From Flavobacteriales bacterium (GTDB lineage Bacteria; Bacteroidota; Bacteroidia; Flavobacteriales; Schleiferiaceae): a DNA stretch of 64,000 nt. Positions 16,746 through 27,365 of this stretch are shown piece by piece (position 1 is the stretch's first letter; each line of letters starts with the position of its first letter). The notes below the pieces were generated by a model. The model ran no database searches and was not told the origin of the DNA. It worked only from the letters and a program-made list of their open reading frames with translations. The translations under genes were made by a program, and so were the position numbers. The stretch covers positions 2,237,501 to 2,301,500 of the forward strand of contig CP051243.1 in the NCBI GenBank assembly GCA_017795025.1. Reading direction: 5' to 3'.

Positions 16746-19241
16746 ATGAAGAACTTTGTACTCCTCTGCATTTTTAGCCTTCCGCTTTTCGCCCAAGGTC
16801 AAAACTCCGTAAAAGGCCGAGTGCTCGACGAATCGGGTGCCAGCCTTCCTTTTGTGAATATCACCATAAACGAAGGTAAACAAGGGGGAACCACCGATTT
16901 AGATGGCTATTTCGAGCTGCAGAGCTCAAAGCCCATTCAGAGTTTACACTTCTCCTATATCGGCTTCGAATCCAAAAGCCTAAGTGTCCAAGAGCTAAAG
17001 GCCCTAAATGGGGAGGTGGTTTTAAAGGAACAAAGCACCACCCTGCAAGAGGTTACTGTTTTACCAGGTGAAAATCCCGCCCATCGCATCATTAATAATG
17101 CCGTACGGCAGAAGGACGAAAACAACCCTGAAAACTTACCTGAGTTTAGCTACTTCTCCTACAGCAAGTTTCTGGTTACCCTAGATATCGACTCCATCGA
17201 CCCCAGTATAGATACAGTGATGTTATCTGAAGTACTGGACAGTATTCCCGAAGGACAAAGCGATAGCATTTCCCGAATCGACAGCTCCAATTTTGAAATC
17301 CACCAGTTTTTTAGTCAGCGCCACCTCTTCTTTATGGAAACACTTACCCAGCGTAAGTACAAAGACCCCCGCGATAATGAAGAGGTTTTAGCCAATCGCA
17401 CTTCCGGGTTTAAAAACCCCATGTTCTCTTTACTGGTAACCCAATTGCAATCCTTTTCCTTTTATGGCGATTACATCGGAATTAGTGGCAATGAATACCT
17501 CAACCCTATTAGTAAAGGCAGCACCGGACGTTATTACTTTATTCTTGAAGACAGTCTTTTTACCGAGACCGGCGATACCATCTTTACCATAAGTTTTAGG
17601 CCTCGTCCTAATAAAGGCTTTAAGGCCCTTGCTGGGGTAATCAATATCGATTCCCGCGATTGGGCGATTGTGAATGTTCGCGCCAATCCGGCAGCAAACG
17701 ATGCCCTACCGATTGAAATTCGTCAGGAATACCAACGCTACGGCCCCCACACTTGGTTCCCCATCAGCTTCGAAGCCGATATCGACCTCAATATGGTTTC
17801 GGTAAATGACTTTAAACCCAAGGCTATCATGCGCCGAAAATTGATGCGCATTAATCTGGATCCCAAGCTCAATAAAAAGGACATCTCCCGCACCGAACTT
17901 ACCATTGCCAAGAAAAAAGAAGAAGAAGTGGACTCCCTCCTGCAAGCCTTTAGGGGAGAGGAATTAGACAGCATGGCTGCTAATACTTACAGTTTTATCG
18001 ATAGCATTTCGGAGGAGGAAAACCTAGAGCGCAACCTCGAACTCCTCCTCACCCTTACGAGAGGTTACATCCCTTATAAGTTTATCAATATCGACCTTGG
18101 CAAGCTCCTAAACTACAATGTGTACGAGGGCTTTCGTTTGGGAGTAGGTTTCGAAACCAACGACCAGCTTAGCGATTGGTTTAGCCTTAATGGCTACTAT
18201 GCCTATGGCTTTGGCGATCGGGCGCATAAGTACGGCGGTGGCTTTTTGCTGGAGCTGAATAAAAATCTCCGTTGGGAGGTCTTTGGACAATATAGCAGCG
18301 ATTTGATCGAAACTTCGGGCTTTAACCTCCCGGGATTGGAGAGCAACTCTTGGATTGAGAACAGCTACCGCCGGATCTACATCGAACAATGGGATTACCA
18401 GCAAAAGACAGTTGGCGGGATGCGCATCGACCCCTTACCCAATATTAGTGTGGAACTGCGGGCCTCGCACGAGAGAAGACAAATAATGGGAGATTACCTT
18501 TTTATTCCCGATGCGACTTTAGACGGAAATCCCAATCCCCGCTCTCAATTCCGCTTTACCGAACTAGGTTTGAGTTTGCGGTATGCTCCGCAAGAGAAAT
18601 ACGCCGAAACGCCCTTTGGTAAGATCCGCATTGGCCGCGCCACACCGGTTTTCCTTTTAGACTTTACCCAAGGTCAGCAAGGACTTTTAGGCGGGGAGTT
18701 CCCCTATCAACGCATTATGTTCCAAGCGGATTACAGTCGCTTAAGCAGGGGTTATGGCGAGAGTATTTTCCGCTTTAGGGCGGCTGGACTATTTGGCGAT
18801 GTGCCCGCCGCAAAATACTTTAGTCCCGCTGCCAATGGCCGAAACGCCAATCAGTGGTATGAGCGCAATATTGGTAGTATCTCGGATCGCCAGTCTTTCG
18901 AAACCATGCGTTTTAACGAATTCCTGCTCGACCGCTTTGTTAGCCTTTCTTACCGCCAAGATTTTAAAAGTACCCTTTTCCGTACCGAGAAATTTGCTCC
19001 GCATATAGAGATGGTGCATCGCATCGCCTTAGGAACTTTGTCGAATCCCAACTTACACCGCAACATTGGGGTTAAGGAGCTCCGTAATCCCTATTTGGAA
19101 AGTGGCCTGGAATTTAATCGACTCTTAATTGAAAATTTCGTCGCCCTCGGAGTAGGCGTTTATTACCGTTATGGCGCCCAACAACTGCCGGAGCCTATCG
19201 ACAATTTCGCCTTTAAGCTCACTTCCAAGTTTAGCTTCTAA
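16746..19241 (+). CDS. DUF5686 outer-membrane protein with carboxypeptidase-regulatory-like domain
   Basis: An 831-residue exported protein. A signal peptide (LLCIFSLPLFAQGQ) is followed by a CarboxypepD_reg-like domain (about 20-105; VKGRVLDESGASLPFVNITI), then a long DUF5686 region. The C-terminal half (about 460-831) alternates aromatic strands typical of an outer-membrane barrel and ends in FKLTSKFSF with a terminal Phe. DUF5686 proteins occur widely in Bacteroidota and resemble TonB-dependent receptors without a plug; the substrate is unknown. It leads a plus-strand run with the RND-like exporter, rfbA and a polyprenyl synthetase. Confidence 0.85.
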   Translation: MKNFVLLCIFSLPLFAQGQNSVKGRVLDESGASLPFVNITINEGKQGGTTDLDGYFELQSSKPIQSLHFSYIGFESKSLSVQELKALNGEVVLKEQSTTLQEVTVLPGENPAHRIINNAVRQKDENNPENLPEFSYFSYSKFLVTLDIDSIDPSIDTVMLSEVLDSIPEGQSDSISRIDSSNFEIHQFFSQRHLFFMETLTQRKYKDPRDNEEVLANRTSGFKNPMFSLLVTQLQSFSFYGDYIGISGNEYLNPISKGSTGRYYFILEDSLFTETGDTIFTISFRPRPNKGFKALAGVINIDSRDWAIVNVRANPAANDALPIEIRQEYQRYGPHTWFPISFEADIDLNMVSVNDFKPKAIMRRKLMRINLDPKLNKKDISRTELTIAKKKEEEVDSLLQAFRGEELDSMAANTYSFIDSISEEENLERNLELLLTLTRGYIPYKFINIDLGKLLNYNVYEGFRLGVGFETNDQLSDWFSLNGYYAYGFGDRAHKYGGGFLLELNKNLRWEVFGQYSSDLIETSGFNLPGLESNSWIENSYRRIYIEQWDYQQKTVGGMRIDPLPNISVELRASHERRQIMGDYLFIPDATLDGNPNPRSQFRFTELGLSLRYAPQEKYAETPFGKIRIGRATPVFLLDFTQGQQGLLGGEFPYQRIMFQADYSRLSRGYGESIFRFRAAGLFGDVPAAKYFSPAANGRNANQWYERNIGSISDRQSFETMRFNEFLLDRFVSLSYRQDFKSTLFRTEKFAPHIEMVHRIALGTLSNPNLHRNIGVKELRNPYLESGLEFNRLLIENFVALGVGVYYRYGAQQLPEPIDNFAFKLTSKFSF

Positions 19242-19281
19242 GCCTTTTATAATAGGCTTAAGAAGAGCCGTCGAGTTTTAG

Positions 19282-19289
19282 TAGTTTTG
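19282..19289 (+). promoter_or_regulatory. -7 element for the RND-like exporter gene
   Basis: TAGTTTTG matches TAnnTTTG and ends 27 nt before the ATG at 19316. A small AAGCCT/AGGCTT hairpin (about 19241-19260) without T-run lies between it and the preceding gene. Confidence 0.45.
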
Positions 19290-19315
19290 CCCAAATTCTA
19301 TTTTGGCATAGCCGA

Positions 19316-21718
19316 ATGTTCACTTTTATTGCCCGACTTATACTTCGTAACCGGATTATGGCCCTCAGCTCCATCTTGCTGTTGAGCTTTTTCATGGCTT
19401 GGGAAGGGCAATACGTAGATGTGAGTTTTAAATTTTCGCGGCTTTTGCCTCGCACCGATAGCGCCCAGGTGGAATACGATATTTTTCGAGAGCGCTTTAA
19501 TCAGGTGGGGAATACAGTAATCCTGGCCATCGATAGCTTCGATGTTTTTAATCCTCAACTTTATCCGCAATGGCAAAGGTTGCAAGATCAAATGAATGCC
19601 ATCCCGGGAGTAATTGGGGTACTTTCGGCCATTAATGCTCCCGAACTTCGGCGGAACGACAGTCTGCAAAAGCTCTATTACCAATCCTTAAACCCTGGCT
19701 TTAGGACCGGCAAGCTAGATAGTATGCGGCAACTTTATGCCGACCTGCCCTTTTACAAAGGATTACTGCAAAGTGATGATGGCATGGTGCCACTTATGTT
19801 GGTGCAAATTGATCCGGAGCGCCTTTACGTGCGAGACATTGTACGCATTGTAGAAGAAATAAAGGAAACCACCGAATTGGCCGAAGACGCCATATCTCGC
19901 GACATCAAGATTAGTGGCCTCCCCCATATCCGCATGGCCAATACCAAAAAAATCAGTCAGGAAATCTTCCTCCTGGTTGGCCTGGCCATGCTGGTAACCG
20001 CAATCATCCTCTTCATTTTCCTCCGCAGTTTCCGAGCCATGCTTATTTCCCTAGGGGTAGTGATACTTGGGGTTTTTTGGTCCTTTGGATTAATCTCCGT
20101 GCTCGATTACGAGATCTCCATGTTGAGCTCCTTAATCCCCTCTTTGGTGATTGTTATTGGTGTACCCAATTGCATATTCCTCATTAATAAATACCACTCC
20201 GAGTTTAAAAACCATGGCAACCGCGTTAAGGCCCTGCAAAGGGTGATTCGTAAAATTGGCGCAGCCACCATGATGACCAATGCCACCACAGCCATGGGCT
20301 TTGCCTCCCTTATCCTTACTGATAGTATTATTCTTAAGGAGTTTGGTATTGTGGCCTCCATAAATGTGATGATGGTTTTCGTGATTTCCATCATTATCAT
20401 CCCCGTATTTTACAGCTATGCCCGCAAGCCCAAGCAAAGGCATTACAAGCATTTGGAAAAGCGCTGGATTAAAGGCTTTATCGATTGGCTGATTCGCTCT
20501 TCCATGTACCACCGTAAATACGTTTACCTGGGATTGTTTGTACTTCTTGCCATTGCTTTTAATGGCATCACCAAGATTTACACCACCGGCAACCTAAGTG
20601 AGGAGTTTAAAAAAACCGACCCCGTTTTTAAAGACTTGCGGTTTTTAGAAGACCGCTTTGGCGGAGTAGTGCCCTTGGAATTGGTCGTAGATACCAAACG
20701 ACCGGGTGGGGCTTACAAAAGCAGCACCTTAAAACGGATGGATCGTCTGCAAGAAGCTATGGCCGCAGTGCCCGGAGTAAGTCGAGGACTTTCGGTTGTT
20801 GACGGTCTTAAATATGCCAAACAAGCCTATTATCGGGGCGACCCCCAGTTTTACGAGCTACCCAATAGTCAGGACCGCAGCTTTGTAATGTCCTATATCC
20901 CCCGCGAAAATTCATCAGCCAACAGCTTAATGGAATCCATGGTGGATAGTACCGGTCGCTATGCACGGATCAGCATGCAGGTGCAGGATATGGGCAAGGA
21001 AGAATCCGCCTACCTGCAAGAAGCCCTGCAAACGAATATTAGCGAACACTTGCCGGCCGACCGTTACGATGTTACCGTTACCGGAGCCTGGATGGTTTTC
21101 CAAAAAGGAACCACCTACCTCATAAAAAACCTAATGCTAAGTTTGGGTTTAGCCATTGCCGTAATTGCTTTGGTGATGGCCTTTATCTTCCGCTCCTTTG
21201 CGATGGTTTTAGTCTCCCTGGTGCCCAATTTATTCCCGCTTATTATGACGGCTGGAATCATGGGTTACTTTGGTATTCCCTTAAAACCCTCTACCATTTT
21301 GGTATTTAGTGTGGCCTTTGGAATTAGCATTGATGATACCATTCATTTCCTAGCCAAGTACCGACAAGAACTTAAAATTACCCAGTACAATATTGGGCAA
21401 TCGGTATTACTAGCTATTCGCGAAACCGGGGTAAGCATGTTCTATACTTCCATCGTTTTGTTCTTCGGTTTTAGCGTATTTACCGCCTCCAGCTTTGGTG
21501 GCATAGTCGCCTTGGGAATATTGGTGAGTATTACTCTGGTCATTGCGATGATTGGGAATTTACTCCTATTACCAACCTTATTGCTTAGCTTTGAAAGGAT
21601 GATCATCAATAAATCCTTTACCGAGCCTTATATCACTATTTATGAGGAGGACGACGATGAGGATGATGATTTAGAAATTGGAGATTCTCAACTGGAAGAA
21701 GAAGTCTATCAACCTTAA
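19316..21718 (+). CDS. RND/MMPL-family transporter
   Basis: An 800-residue inner-membrane protein with the RND repeat plan: a transmembrane helix near 8-25, a large periplasmic domain, a block of five to six helices (about 220-365), a second loop domain and a final helix block (about 600-760). The signature [17 protein letters not shown] is in the last block and [12 protein letters not shown] in the equivalent place of the first. The C-terminus is very acidic ([11 protein letters not shown]). MMPL/RND-like proteins of this size export lipids, hopanoids or sterol-like molecules; the polyprenyl synthetase downstream is compatible with a lipid link but does not prove it. Confidence 0.85.
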   Translation: MFTFIARLILRNRIMALSSILLLSFFMAWEGQYVDVSFKFSRLLPRTDSAQVEYDIFRERFNQVGNTVILAIDSFDVFNPQLYPQWQRLQDQMNAIPGVIGVLSAINAPELRRNDSLQKLYYQSLNPGFRTGKLDSMRQLYADLPFYKGLLQSDDGMVPLMLVQIDPERLYVRDIVRIVEEIKETTELAEDAISRDIKISGLPHIRMANTKKISQEIFLLVGLAMLVTAIILFIFLRSFRAMLISLGVVILGVFWSFGLISVLDYEISMLSSLIPSLVIVIGVPNCIFLINKYHSEFKNHGNRVKALQRVIRKIGAATMMTNATTAMGFASLILTDSIILKEFGIVASINVMMVFVISIIIIPVFYSYARKPKQRHYKHLEKRWIKGFIDWLIRSSMYHRKYVYLGLFVLLAIAFNGITKIYTTGNLSEEFKKTDPVFKDLRFLEDRFGGVVPLELVVDTKRPGGAYKSSTLKRMDRLQEAMAAVPGVSRGLSVVDGLKYAKQAYYRGDPQFYELPNSQDRSFVMSYIPRENSSANSLMESMVDSTGRYARISMQVQDMGKEESAYLQEALQTNISEHLPADRYDVTVTGAWMVFQKGTTYLIKNLMLSLGLAIAVIALVMAFIFRSFAMVLVSLVPNLFPLIMTAGIMGYFGIPLKPSTILVFSVAFGISIDDTIHFLAKYRQELKITQYNIGQSVLLAIRETGVSMFYTSIVLFFGFSVFTASSFGGIVALGILVSITLVIAMIGNLLLLPTLLLSFERMIINKSFTEPYITIYEEDDDEDDDLEIGDSQLEEEVYQP

Positions 21719-21732
21719 TAAAACCGCCAGTC

Positions 21733-22599
21733 ATGAAAGGAATAATATTAGCCGGAGGCTCAGGAACACGCTTACACCCCCTAACCCTTGCGGTGAGTAA
21801 GCAGTTAATGCCGGTCTACGATAAGCCCATGATTTATTATCCGCTAAGCACCTTGTTGCAAGCGGGAATTCGAGATATCCTTATCATTTCCACTCCTCAT
21901 GACATGCCCCTTTTCCAAAAACTTTTGGGAGATGGAAGTCGCATTGGCTGTAACTTTTCCTACACCGTACAGCACGATCCCAATGGACTGGCCCAAGCCT
22001 TTGTTTTAGGGGAAGATTTTATTGGTGGCGATAGTGCCGCTCTGGTTTTAGGAGATAATATTTTTTACGGCTCCAAAATGGCCGACCTCCTGCAAAGCAG
22101 CAAGGACCCTGATGGTGGGGTGGTATTTGCCTACCAGGTTTCGGATCCCGAACGCTATGGGGTAGTTGATTTTGATGAAAACCTCAAGGCCATTTCTATT
22201 GAAGAAAAGCCCGCCAAACCCAAATCGCGCTACGCCGTACCTGGACTCTACTTTTACGATAATGAGGTAGTAAGCATTGCCAAAAACCTCAAACCTTCAG
22301 CGCGGGGTGAATATGAGATCACCGATGTAAATAAGGTTTACCTCGAAAGAGGCGCTCTGCAAGTGGGAATCCTCGACCGTGGAACGGCCTGGCTCGATAC
22401 CGGTACCTTCCCAAGCCTTATGCAAGCCGGTCAGTTTGTACAAGTTATTGAAGAACGTCAGGGCTTGAAAGTAGGTTGTATTGAAGAAATTGCCTGGCAA
22501 CAGGGCTTTATCAATAATGCCCAATTAGAAGAAATTGCCGAGCCCTTGGTAAAAAGCGGCTATGGTAAGTATCTGCTTAACCTGATTAAAGAAGATTAG
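21733..22599 (+). CDS. rfbA: Glucose-1-phosphate thymidylyltransferase
   Basis: A 288-residue nucleotidyltransferase making dTDP-glucose from glucose-1-phosphate and dTTP, the first step towards dTDP-rhamnose and other envelope sugars. The N-terminus [18 protein letters not shown] carries the GGxGTRLxP nucleotide loop, and VLGDNIFYG holds the metal-binding Asp. Length and motifs fit RmlA closely. The other rml genes are not adjacent. It starts 14 nt after the exporter gene and ends 3 nt before the prenyl synthetase gene, so translation may be coupled. Confidence 0.95.
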   Translation: MKGIILAGGSGTRLHPLTLAVSKQLMPVYDKPMIYYPLSTLLQAGIRDILIISTPHDMPLFQKLLGDGSRIGCNFSYTVQHDPNGLAQAFVLGEDFIGGDSAALVLGDNIFYGSKMADLLQSSKDPDGGVVFAYQVSDPERYGVVDFDENLKAISIEEKPAKPKSRYAVPGLYFYDNEVVSIAKNLKPSARGEYEITDVNKVYLERGALQVGILDRGTAWLDTGTFPSLMQAGQFVQVIEERQGLKVGCIEEIAWQQGFINNAQLEEIAEPLVKSGYGKYLLNLIKED

Positions 22600-22602
22600 T
22601 TA

Positions 22603-23565
22603 ATGGATCGTATCCAAGCGTTCGTAAAGCAGGTGGAGGCCGCCTTGCAGGAACAAGATTTCAGCATGGAGCCTCGTGAGCTTTATGAACCTATGGGCTA
22701 TATTTTAAACTTAGGCGGTAAGCGATTACGTCCCGCTCTTAGTTTAGCCGCCTGCGCCCTTTTTAAAGAAGACCCGAAGAAGGCGCTGATGCCCGCATTG
22801 GGAATTGAAGTCTTTCATAACTTCAGCCTGGTGCATGACGATATCATGGACGAGGCCGATCTTCGTCGCGGGAAGGCCACCGTTCACCATAAATGGAACC
22901 GCGACATAGCCATCCTTTCGGGAGATGCCATGTTGGTGAAAGCCTACCAATATATTGCTCAGGTTGAACCACAGTATTTGCCAGAGGTGCTGGAAACCTT
23001 CTCGCAAACTGCTTTAGAAATTTGTGAGGGACAGCAGCGCGATATGAACTTCGAATCGCGCTCCGAGGTCGCAGAAGAAGAGTACCTTTTGATGATTCGT
23101 CAAAAAACCGCGGTCCTACTGGGTGCGGCTTTAAAAATTGGTGCTTTAGTTGCTGGGGCCGGAACCGAATCGGCCAATATGCTATACCAGTTTGGTATAA
23201 ATGCCGGATTGGCTTTTCAAATTCAGGACGACCTCTTAGATGCTTTTGGGGATCCCGAAAAAGTGGGTAAAAAACCTGGGGGCGATATTTTACAGGATAA
23301 GGAAACCCTCCTGATGATTTATACCCGTAAAATGGCACCTAAGGAAATCAAAAAATTAGAAGCGAAGGATCTTACCGGCTCGGAGAAGGTTAAAGCCTAC
23401 ACCGAGCTTATTACGGCCTGTGGTGCAAAAGCTGCGGCTGAAGCCAAACGCGAAGCTTTACTTAAAGAAGCGCTTTTCGACTTAGAAGAAGCCCATACCC
23501 AAGACACCGCGCTTAAAGAAGAACTGGCCCAGTTTGCTACCTGGCTCAGTCACCGTGATCGCTAA
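22603..23565 (+). CDS. Polyprenyl synthetase (trans-prenyltransferase)
   Basis: A 320-residue all-alpha prenyltransferase that chains isopentenyl diphosphate units. GGKRLRP is at 38-44, the first Asp-rich motif DDIMD at 79-83 with LRRG after it, and the second DDLLD at 209-213. The residues just before the first motif (FSLVH) set chain length in the family; product length (geranylgeranyl or longer) cannot be fixed by eye. It is cytoplasmic. The gene is 3 nt after rfbA and 1 nt before a small unknown gene. Confidence 0.94.
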   Translation: MDRIQAFVKQVEAALQEQDFSMEPRELYEPMGYILNLGGKRLRPALSLAACALFKEDPKKALMPALGIEVFHNFSLVHDDIMDEADLRRGKATVHHKWNRDIAILSGDAMLVKAYQYIAQVEPQYLPEVLETFSQTALEICEGQQRDMNFESRSEVAEEEYLLMIRQKTAVLLGAALKIGALVAGAGTESANMLYQFGINAGLAFQIQDDLLDAFGDPEKVGKKPGGDILQDKETLLMIYTRKMAPKEIKKLEAKDLTGSEKVKAYTELITACGAKAAAEAKREALLKEALFDLEEAHTQDTALKEELAQFATWLSHRDR

Positions 23566-23566
23566 G

Positions 23567-23866
23567 ATGAAATATTGGCCGCAAATACAAAGCTTAAGCC
23601 GGCAGTATAATCTGGTCCCCGAACTCCGGGCTCAAATAGCCAAAGATCTAGGCATTGCACTCGCCGAGGTTCCCGAAAAAGAATTAGTAGAATGGCTCAG
23701 GAACTGGATTGAAGCGGAGGCCAACAAACAGGATTGGGCGCAAGTCTTGTATCGCATCGACCTTCAGATCCCATCTGCCGAAAGGCCAGAAGAATGGGCG
23801 CTTGCCATTTTAGAGCGAGAAGCCCAAAAGGTCATCTTTAGAGCGCAGTACAGCGGTCGAATTTAG
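23567..23866 (+). CDS. Small conserved-looking protein of unknown function
   Basis: A 99-residue protein rich in Glu, Trp and Leu (WPQIQSLSRQYNLVPELRAQIAKDLGI, then ELVEWLRNWIEAEANKQDWAQVLYRIDL). It looks helical and cytoplasmic and is not recognised. The ATG at 23567 directly follows the prenyl synthetase stop (one base between), which is a better choice than an upstream in-frame start inside that gene. The stop overlaps the stop of the convergent gene by 4 nt. It is likely cotranscribed with the rfbA run. Confidence 0.6.
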   Translation: MKYWPQIQSLSRQYNLVPELRAQIAKDLGIALAEVPEKELVEWLRNWIEAEANKQDWAQVLYRIDLQIPSAERPEEWALAILEREAQKVIFRAQYSGRI

Positions 23867-24486
23867 AAGTACACCTGAAATATGGGTGCCCAGGAAGTGG
23901 AGTACGGCGAGTCAATATCATGCAAGAGATTGATGCGCAAACCAATGAGCATCTGTCCTTTAGTTCCCACTTTTTGCATGTAGCCCCCTTGTAAAAACCA
24001 CACTGGGGTCCAGGTATTTTCAATATCGAAACTCCCCCTCAGCAAGTTGTAGCGGTAGTAATCGTGATTTAAATATTCGATCTGAGTACCCAGGAATAGC
24101 GTTTCCCAAATTCCCAAATTAGCGAAGATATTTGGACCATGAATCTGATTGGTGAAATCTACCTCCTGTGTACCGTAGGGCGTCCAAATCACCGTCCAGC
24201 GTGCATAGTTATACATATAACCCGCGCCTACCGTAAGGTTATCGGTCACCTTGTAGCCAATCTGAGGGGCTAGGAAAATATTGGTATTGTTCCCAAAACT
24301 CAATCCGGCTCCACCGCCAAAAATGATGCGGTCCATTAATCTTGGTGGTGCCTCGGCAACCGCTTGCTCGCTAGGCGGCTTTTTCTCCTGCTTGGGCGTG
24401 TTCTTCTTTTTAAAACGATCGCTTTGTCCAAAGGCCTGACTGAAGCCGAAAATCAGGAATAGAGCTAAAAAAAAGGGCTTTTTCAT
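23863..24486 (-). CDS. Outer-membrane beta-barrel protein
   Basis: A 207-residue exported protein with signal peptide ending QAFGQ and a Lys/Glu/Pro-rich linker (KKKNTPKQEKKPPSEQ). An eight-strand-like barrel region follows (IIFGGGAGLSFG, APQIGYKVTDNLTVGAGYMYNYARW, and so on) and ends IFQVYF with a terminal aromatic. Function unknown; it resembles small OmpA-barrel proteins. A TATTTTTG element ends only 6 nt from the ATG, so the mRNA may be leaderless or nearly so. Confidence 0.72.
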   Translation of the reverse strand: MKKPFFLALFLIFGFSQAFGQSDRFKKKNTPKQEKKPPSEQAVAEAPPRLMDRIIFGGGAGLSFGNNTNIFLAPQIGYKVTDNLTVGAGYMYNYARWTVIWTPYGTQEVDFTNQIHGPNIFANLGIWETLFLGTQIEYLNHDYYRYNLLRGSFDIENTWTPVWFLQGGYMQKVGTKGQMLIGLRINLLHDIDSPYSTSWAPIFQVYF

Positions 24487-24491
24487 GTAAA

Positions 24492-24499
24492 CAAAAATA
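24492..24499 (-). promoter_or_regulatory. -7 element very close to the start of the barrel gene
   Basis: TATTTTTG on the minus strand ends 6 nt before the ATG at 24486. If used, the transcript would have almost no leader. Confidence 0.35.
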
Positions 24500-24570
24500 A
24501 AGACTAGGAATTATCCATAGCAATACTTGATATAATAGTGTGTTGAGAACTTAACGCATTATATTTATCC

Positions 24571-24578
24571 TAATTTTG
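24571..24578 (+). promoter_or_regulatory. -7 element for sucA
   Basis: TAATTTTG ends 26 nt before the sucA ATG. TTA at 24551-24553 is a weak -33 candidate with a 17-nt spacer. Confidence 0.5.
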
Positions 24579-24603
24579 TAGCCAATTTCGCGACGCGTAA
24601 ATC

Positions 24604-27351
24604 ATGGACAGATTTTCCTTTCTTGGAGGAGTACACAGTACCTTTATTGACGAACTATACGAACGTTACCTCAGCAGCCCCGACAGTATAGAACCTAGTT
24701 GGCGTGCTTTTTTTCAGGGATACGATTTTGCCCGAGAAGAATATGGGGAAGAAGAGGCCCTTGGGCTTTCTTTAAACCACGCTGAAATTGTGGAGGAAAT
24801 CCGCAAAGAGTTTCAGGTATTAGCTTTAATCGATGGATACCGTACTCGTGGACACCTCTTTACTGCCACTAATCCGGTACGAACCCGTAGACAATATGCC
24901 CCCACCCTTGCCATTGAAAACTTTGGTTTGAGCAAGGATGATATGAATTCGCCCTTCCAGGCGGCGAAGGAAATTGGCTTTAAAGACTCGCAACCCTTAA
25001 GCGCTATAGTTAAGCGTTTGGAAGAGGTGTACTGCCGTAGTATCGGCATTGAGTACATGTACTTGGGCGACCCTGAGAAGATTAAGTGGATTCAAAACGA
25101 GATTGATCCCAACAATAATTATCCGGTTTATTCCGCCGATGAAAAGAAGCTCATCATTCATAAATTGAATGAGGCAGTAGCCTTCGAAAACTTTGTGAAC
25201 CGCAAATTTGTGGGCCAGAAGCGTTTTTCTATCGAAGGAGCCGAGAGCTTGATTCCCGCCTTAGAATTTGGTATTCGTCGCGCCGCCAAATTAGGCGTTA
25301 ACGAGTTTGTGATGGGCATGGCTCACCGGGGGCGATTGAATGTGCTTTCAAACATTTTTGGAAAAACCCAAAGGGATATTTTCTCCGAGTTCGAAGGCAA
25401 GGAGTTTATCGATGATGAGTTTGATGGTGATGTGAAATATCACCTCGGATACACCACCACCAAGGAGTTAGACAGTGGTAAAACCATTAAGCTAAACCTT
25501 TCTCCCAACCCCTCGCACCTCGAAGCAGTAGATGCAGTGGTAACCGGAATTGCCCGGGCTAAAATCAATACCGATCACGATAAAGATAAATCCAAGGTAA
25601 TGCCCATCCTCATTCACGGGGATGCTGCAGTAGCGGCCCAAGGGATTGTTTACGAGGTGCTGCAAATGGAAACTTTGGATGGTTACCATACGGGAGGAAC
25701 GGTACATATCGTCATCAATAATCAGGTAGGTTTTACCACCAATTACCTTGATGCACGTTCCAGTATTTACTGTACCGATGTTGCCAAAACCGTACAAGCC
25801 CCGGTTTTACACGTAAATGGTGATGATGTGGAAGCGGTAATTCACGCCACCTTATTCGCGATGGAATACCGTCAGCGCTACAACCGCGACATTTTCATCG
25901 ATTTACTCTGCTACCGTAAGTATGGTCATAATGAGGGCGATGAACCGCGTTTTACCCAGCCTTTGTTGTATAAACAAATTAATAAGCATCCCAACCCCAA
26001 AGAGATTTACGCTAAGAAGCTACAGGAAGAAGGGGTTATCGATAAAGCCTTTTTAAAGGAACTCGAGAATGAGTTTAAAGAGGTATTGGAAATGCGTTTC
26101 GACGAATCCAAGAAAATCGAGAAGAACACCATCACCCAGTTTATGGCGGATGAATGGGAGGGGTACCGCACGGCCCAGCCCGAAGATTTTGAGGAATCGA
26201 TCGACACCTCTTTCGACATCGATAAATTGAAAGATATTGCCCGCACCATTACCACCTTGCCGGAAGGCAAAAAATTCTTCGTTAAGATTAAAAAGCTTCT
26301 CGAGGATCGTTGGAAAATGGTGGATGAGCGTAATAACCTCGATTGGGGTATGGCCGAGCTTTTAGCTTACGGCTCCCTGATTGTTGATGGTTACAATGTG
26401 CGGATTAGCGGTGAGGATACCGAGCGTGGTACTTTCTCGCATCGTCATGCCGTAATTAAAGTAGAAGACTCTGAAGAGGAGCATATCCTTCTGAATAATA
26501 TCCCCGGTCGCGAAGGCCGTTTTGCCATTTACAATTCCCTGCTCTCCGAATACGGGGTTTTAGGTTTTGACTATGGCTATGCCATGAGTTCGCCCGAAAC
26601 TCTGGTGGTTTGGGAAGCACAGTTTGGTGATTTCTTTAATGGCGCCCAAATTATTGTCGACCAATTCCTATCGGCCGCTGAGGATAAATGGAAGGTACAA
26701 AATGGTCTGGTTCTTTATCTCCCCCATGGTTATGAAGGTCAAGGAGCAGAGCACAGTAGCGCCCGCCTCGAACGTTGGTTGCAGCAATGCGCCCAGTACA
26801 ATATGCAAGTGGTAAATATTACCACCCCCGCTAACTTCTATCACTTATTACGTCGCCAAATGCATCGCGATTACCGCAAACCTTTGGTGGTAATGACCCC
26901 CAAAAGTTTATTGCGTCACCCTAAGGTACAATCGCCATTAGAAGATTTGGCCACCGGGAAATTCCGCGAGTTAATTGACGATCCGCGCATTGAAGACCGT
27001 AGTAAGGTGAAGAAAATCTTCTTTATGAGCGGGAAGCTCTACTATGATTTGGATAAAGTTCGGGATGAAGAGTTGGTGGAGGACCGCGCCTTTATTCGCT
27101 TAGAGCAACTTTATCCATTGGCCGAGGGGCAAATTGAAAGCCTCATCGCCTCTTACCCCAATGCCGAAAACATATACTGGGCTCAGGAAGAACCGATGAA
27201 TATGGGGGCTTCTTGGTACATCCAGATAAACTTCCCGGTTAAGATTAATAAGGTATTTGCAACACCGGCAAGTGCCAGTACCGCGGCAGGCTCCTCCAAA
27301 TTGGCAGCCTCCAAACAAAATCAGTTGATAAAAGATATATTCAATAGCTAG
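24604..27351 (+). CDS. sucA: 2-oxoglutarate dehydrogenase E1 component
   Basis: A 915-residue thiamine-diphosphate enzyme decarboxylating 2-oxoglutarate in the citric acid cycle. The N-terminus [20 protein letters not shown] with [11 protein letters not shown] is the E1o N-terminal motif that docks E2. Further family segments are [36 protein letters not shown] with the ThDP/Mg site, [12 protein letters not shown] and [18 protein letters not shown] in the C-domain. The length is normal. sucB begins 14 nt downstream, and a terminator after sucB closes the two-gene operon. E3 is not in the window. Confidence 0.97.
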   Translation: MDRFSFLGGVHSTFIDELYERYLSSPDSIEPSWRAFFQGYDFAREEYGEEEALGLSLNHAEIVEEIRKEFQVLALIDGYRTRGHLFTATNPVRTRRQYAPTLAIENFGLSKDDMNSPFQAAKEIGFKDSQPLSAIVKRLEEVYCRSIGIEYMYLGDPEKIKWIQNEIDPNNNYPVYSADEKKLIIHKLNEAVAFENFVNRKFVGQKRFSIEGAESLIPALEFGIRRAAKLGVNEFVMGMAHRGRLNVLSNIFGKTQRDIFSEFEGKEFIDDEFDGDVKYHLGYTTTKELDSGKTIKLNLSPNPSHLEAVDAVVTGIARAKINTDHDKDKSKVMPILIHGDAAVAAQGIVYEVLQMETLDGYHTGGTVHIVINNQVGFTTNYLDARSSIYCTDVAKTVQAPVLHVNGDDVEAVIHATLFAMEYRQRYNRDIFIDLLCYRKYGHNEGDEPRFTQPLLYKQINKHPNPKEIYAKKLQEEGVIDKAFLKELENEFKEVLEMRFDESKKIEKNTITQFMADEWEGYRTAQPEDFEESIDTSFDIDKLKDIARTITTLPEGKKFFVKIKKLLEDRWKMVDERNNLDWGMAELLAYGSLIVDGYNVRISGEDTERGTFSHRHAVIKVEDSEEEHILLNNIPGREGRFAIYNSLLSEYGVLGFDYGYAMSSPETLVVWEAQFGDFFNGAQIIVDQFLSAAEDKWKVQNGLVLYLPHGYEGQGAEHSSARLERWLQQCAQYNMQVVNITTPANFYHLLRRQMHRDYRKPLVVMTPKSLLRHPKVQSPLEDLATGKFRELIDDPRIEDRSKVKKIFFMSGKLYYDLDKVRDEELVEDRAFIRLEQLYPLAEGQIESLIASYPNAENIYWAQEEPMNMGASWYIQINFPVKINKVFATPASASTAAGSSKLAASKQNQLIKDIFNS

Positions 27352-27365
27352 ATATCCATTTTACC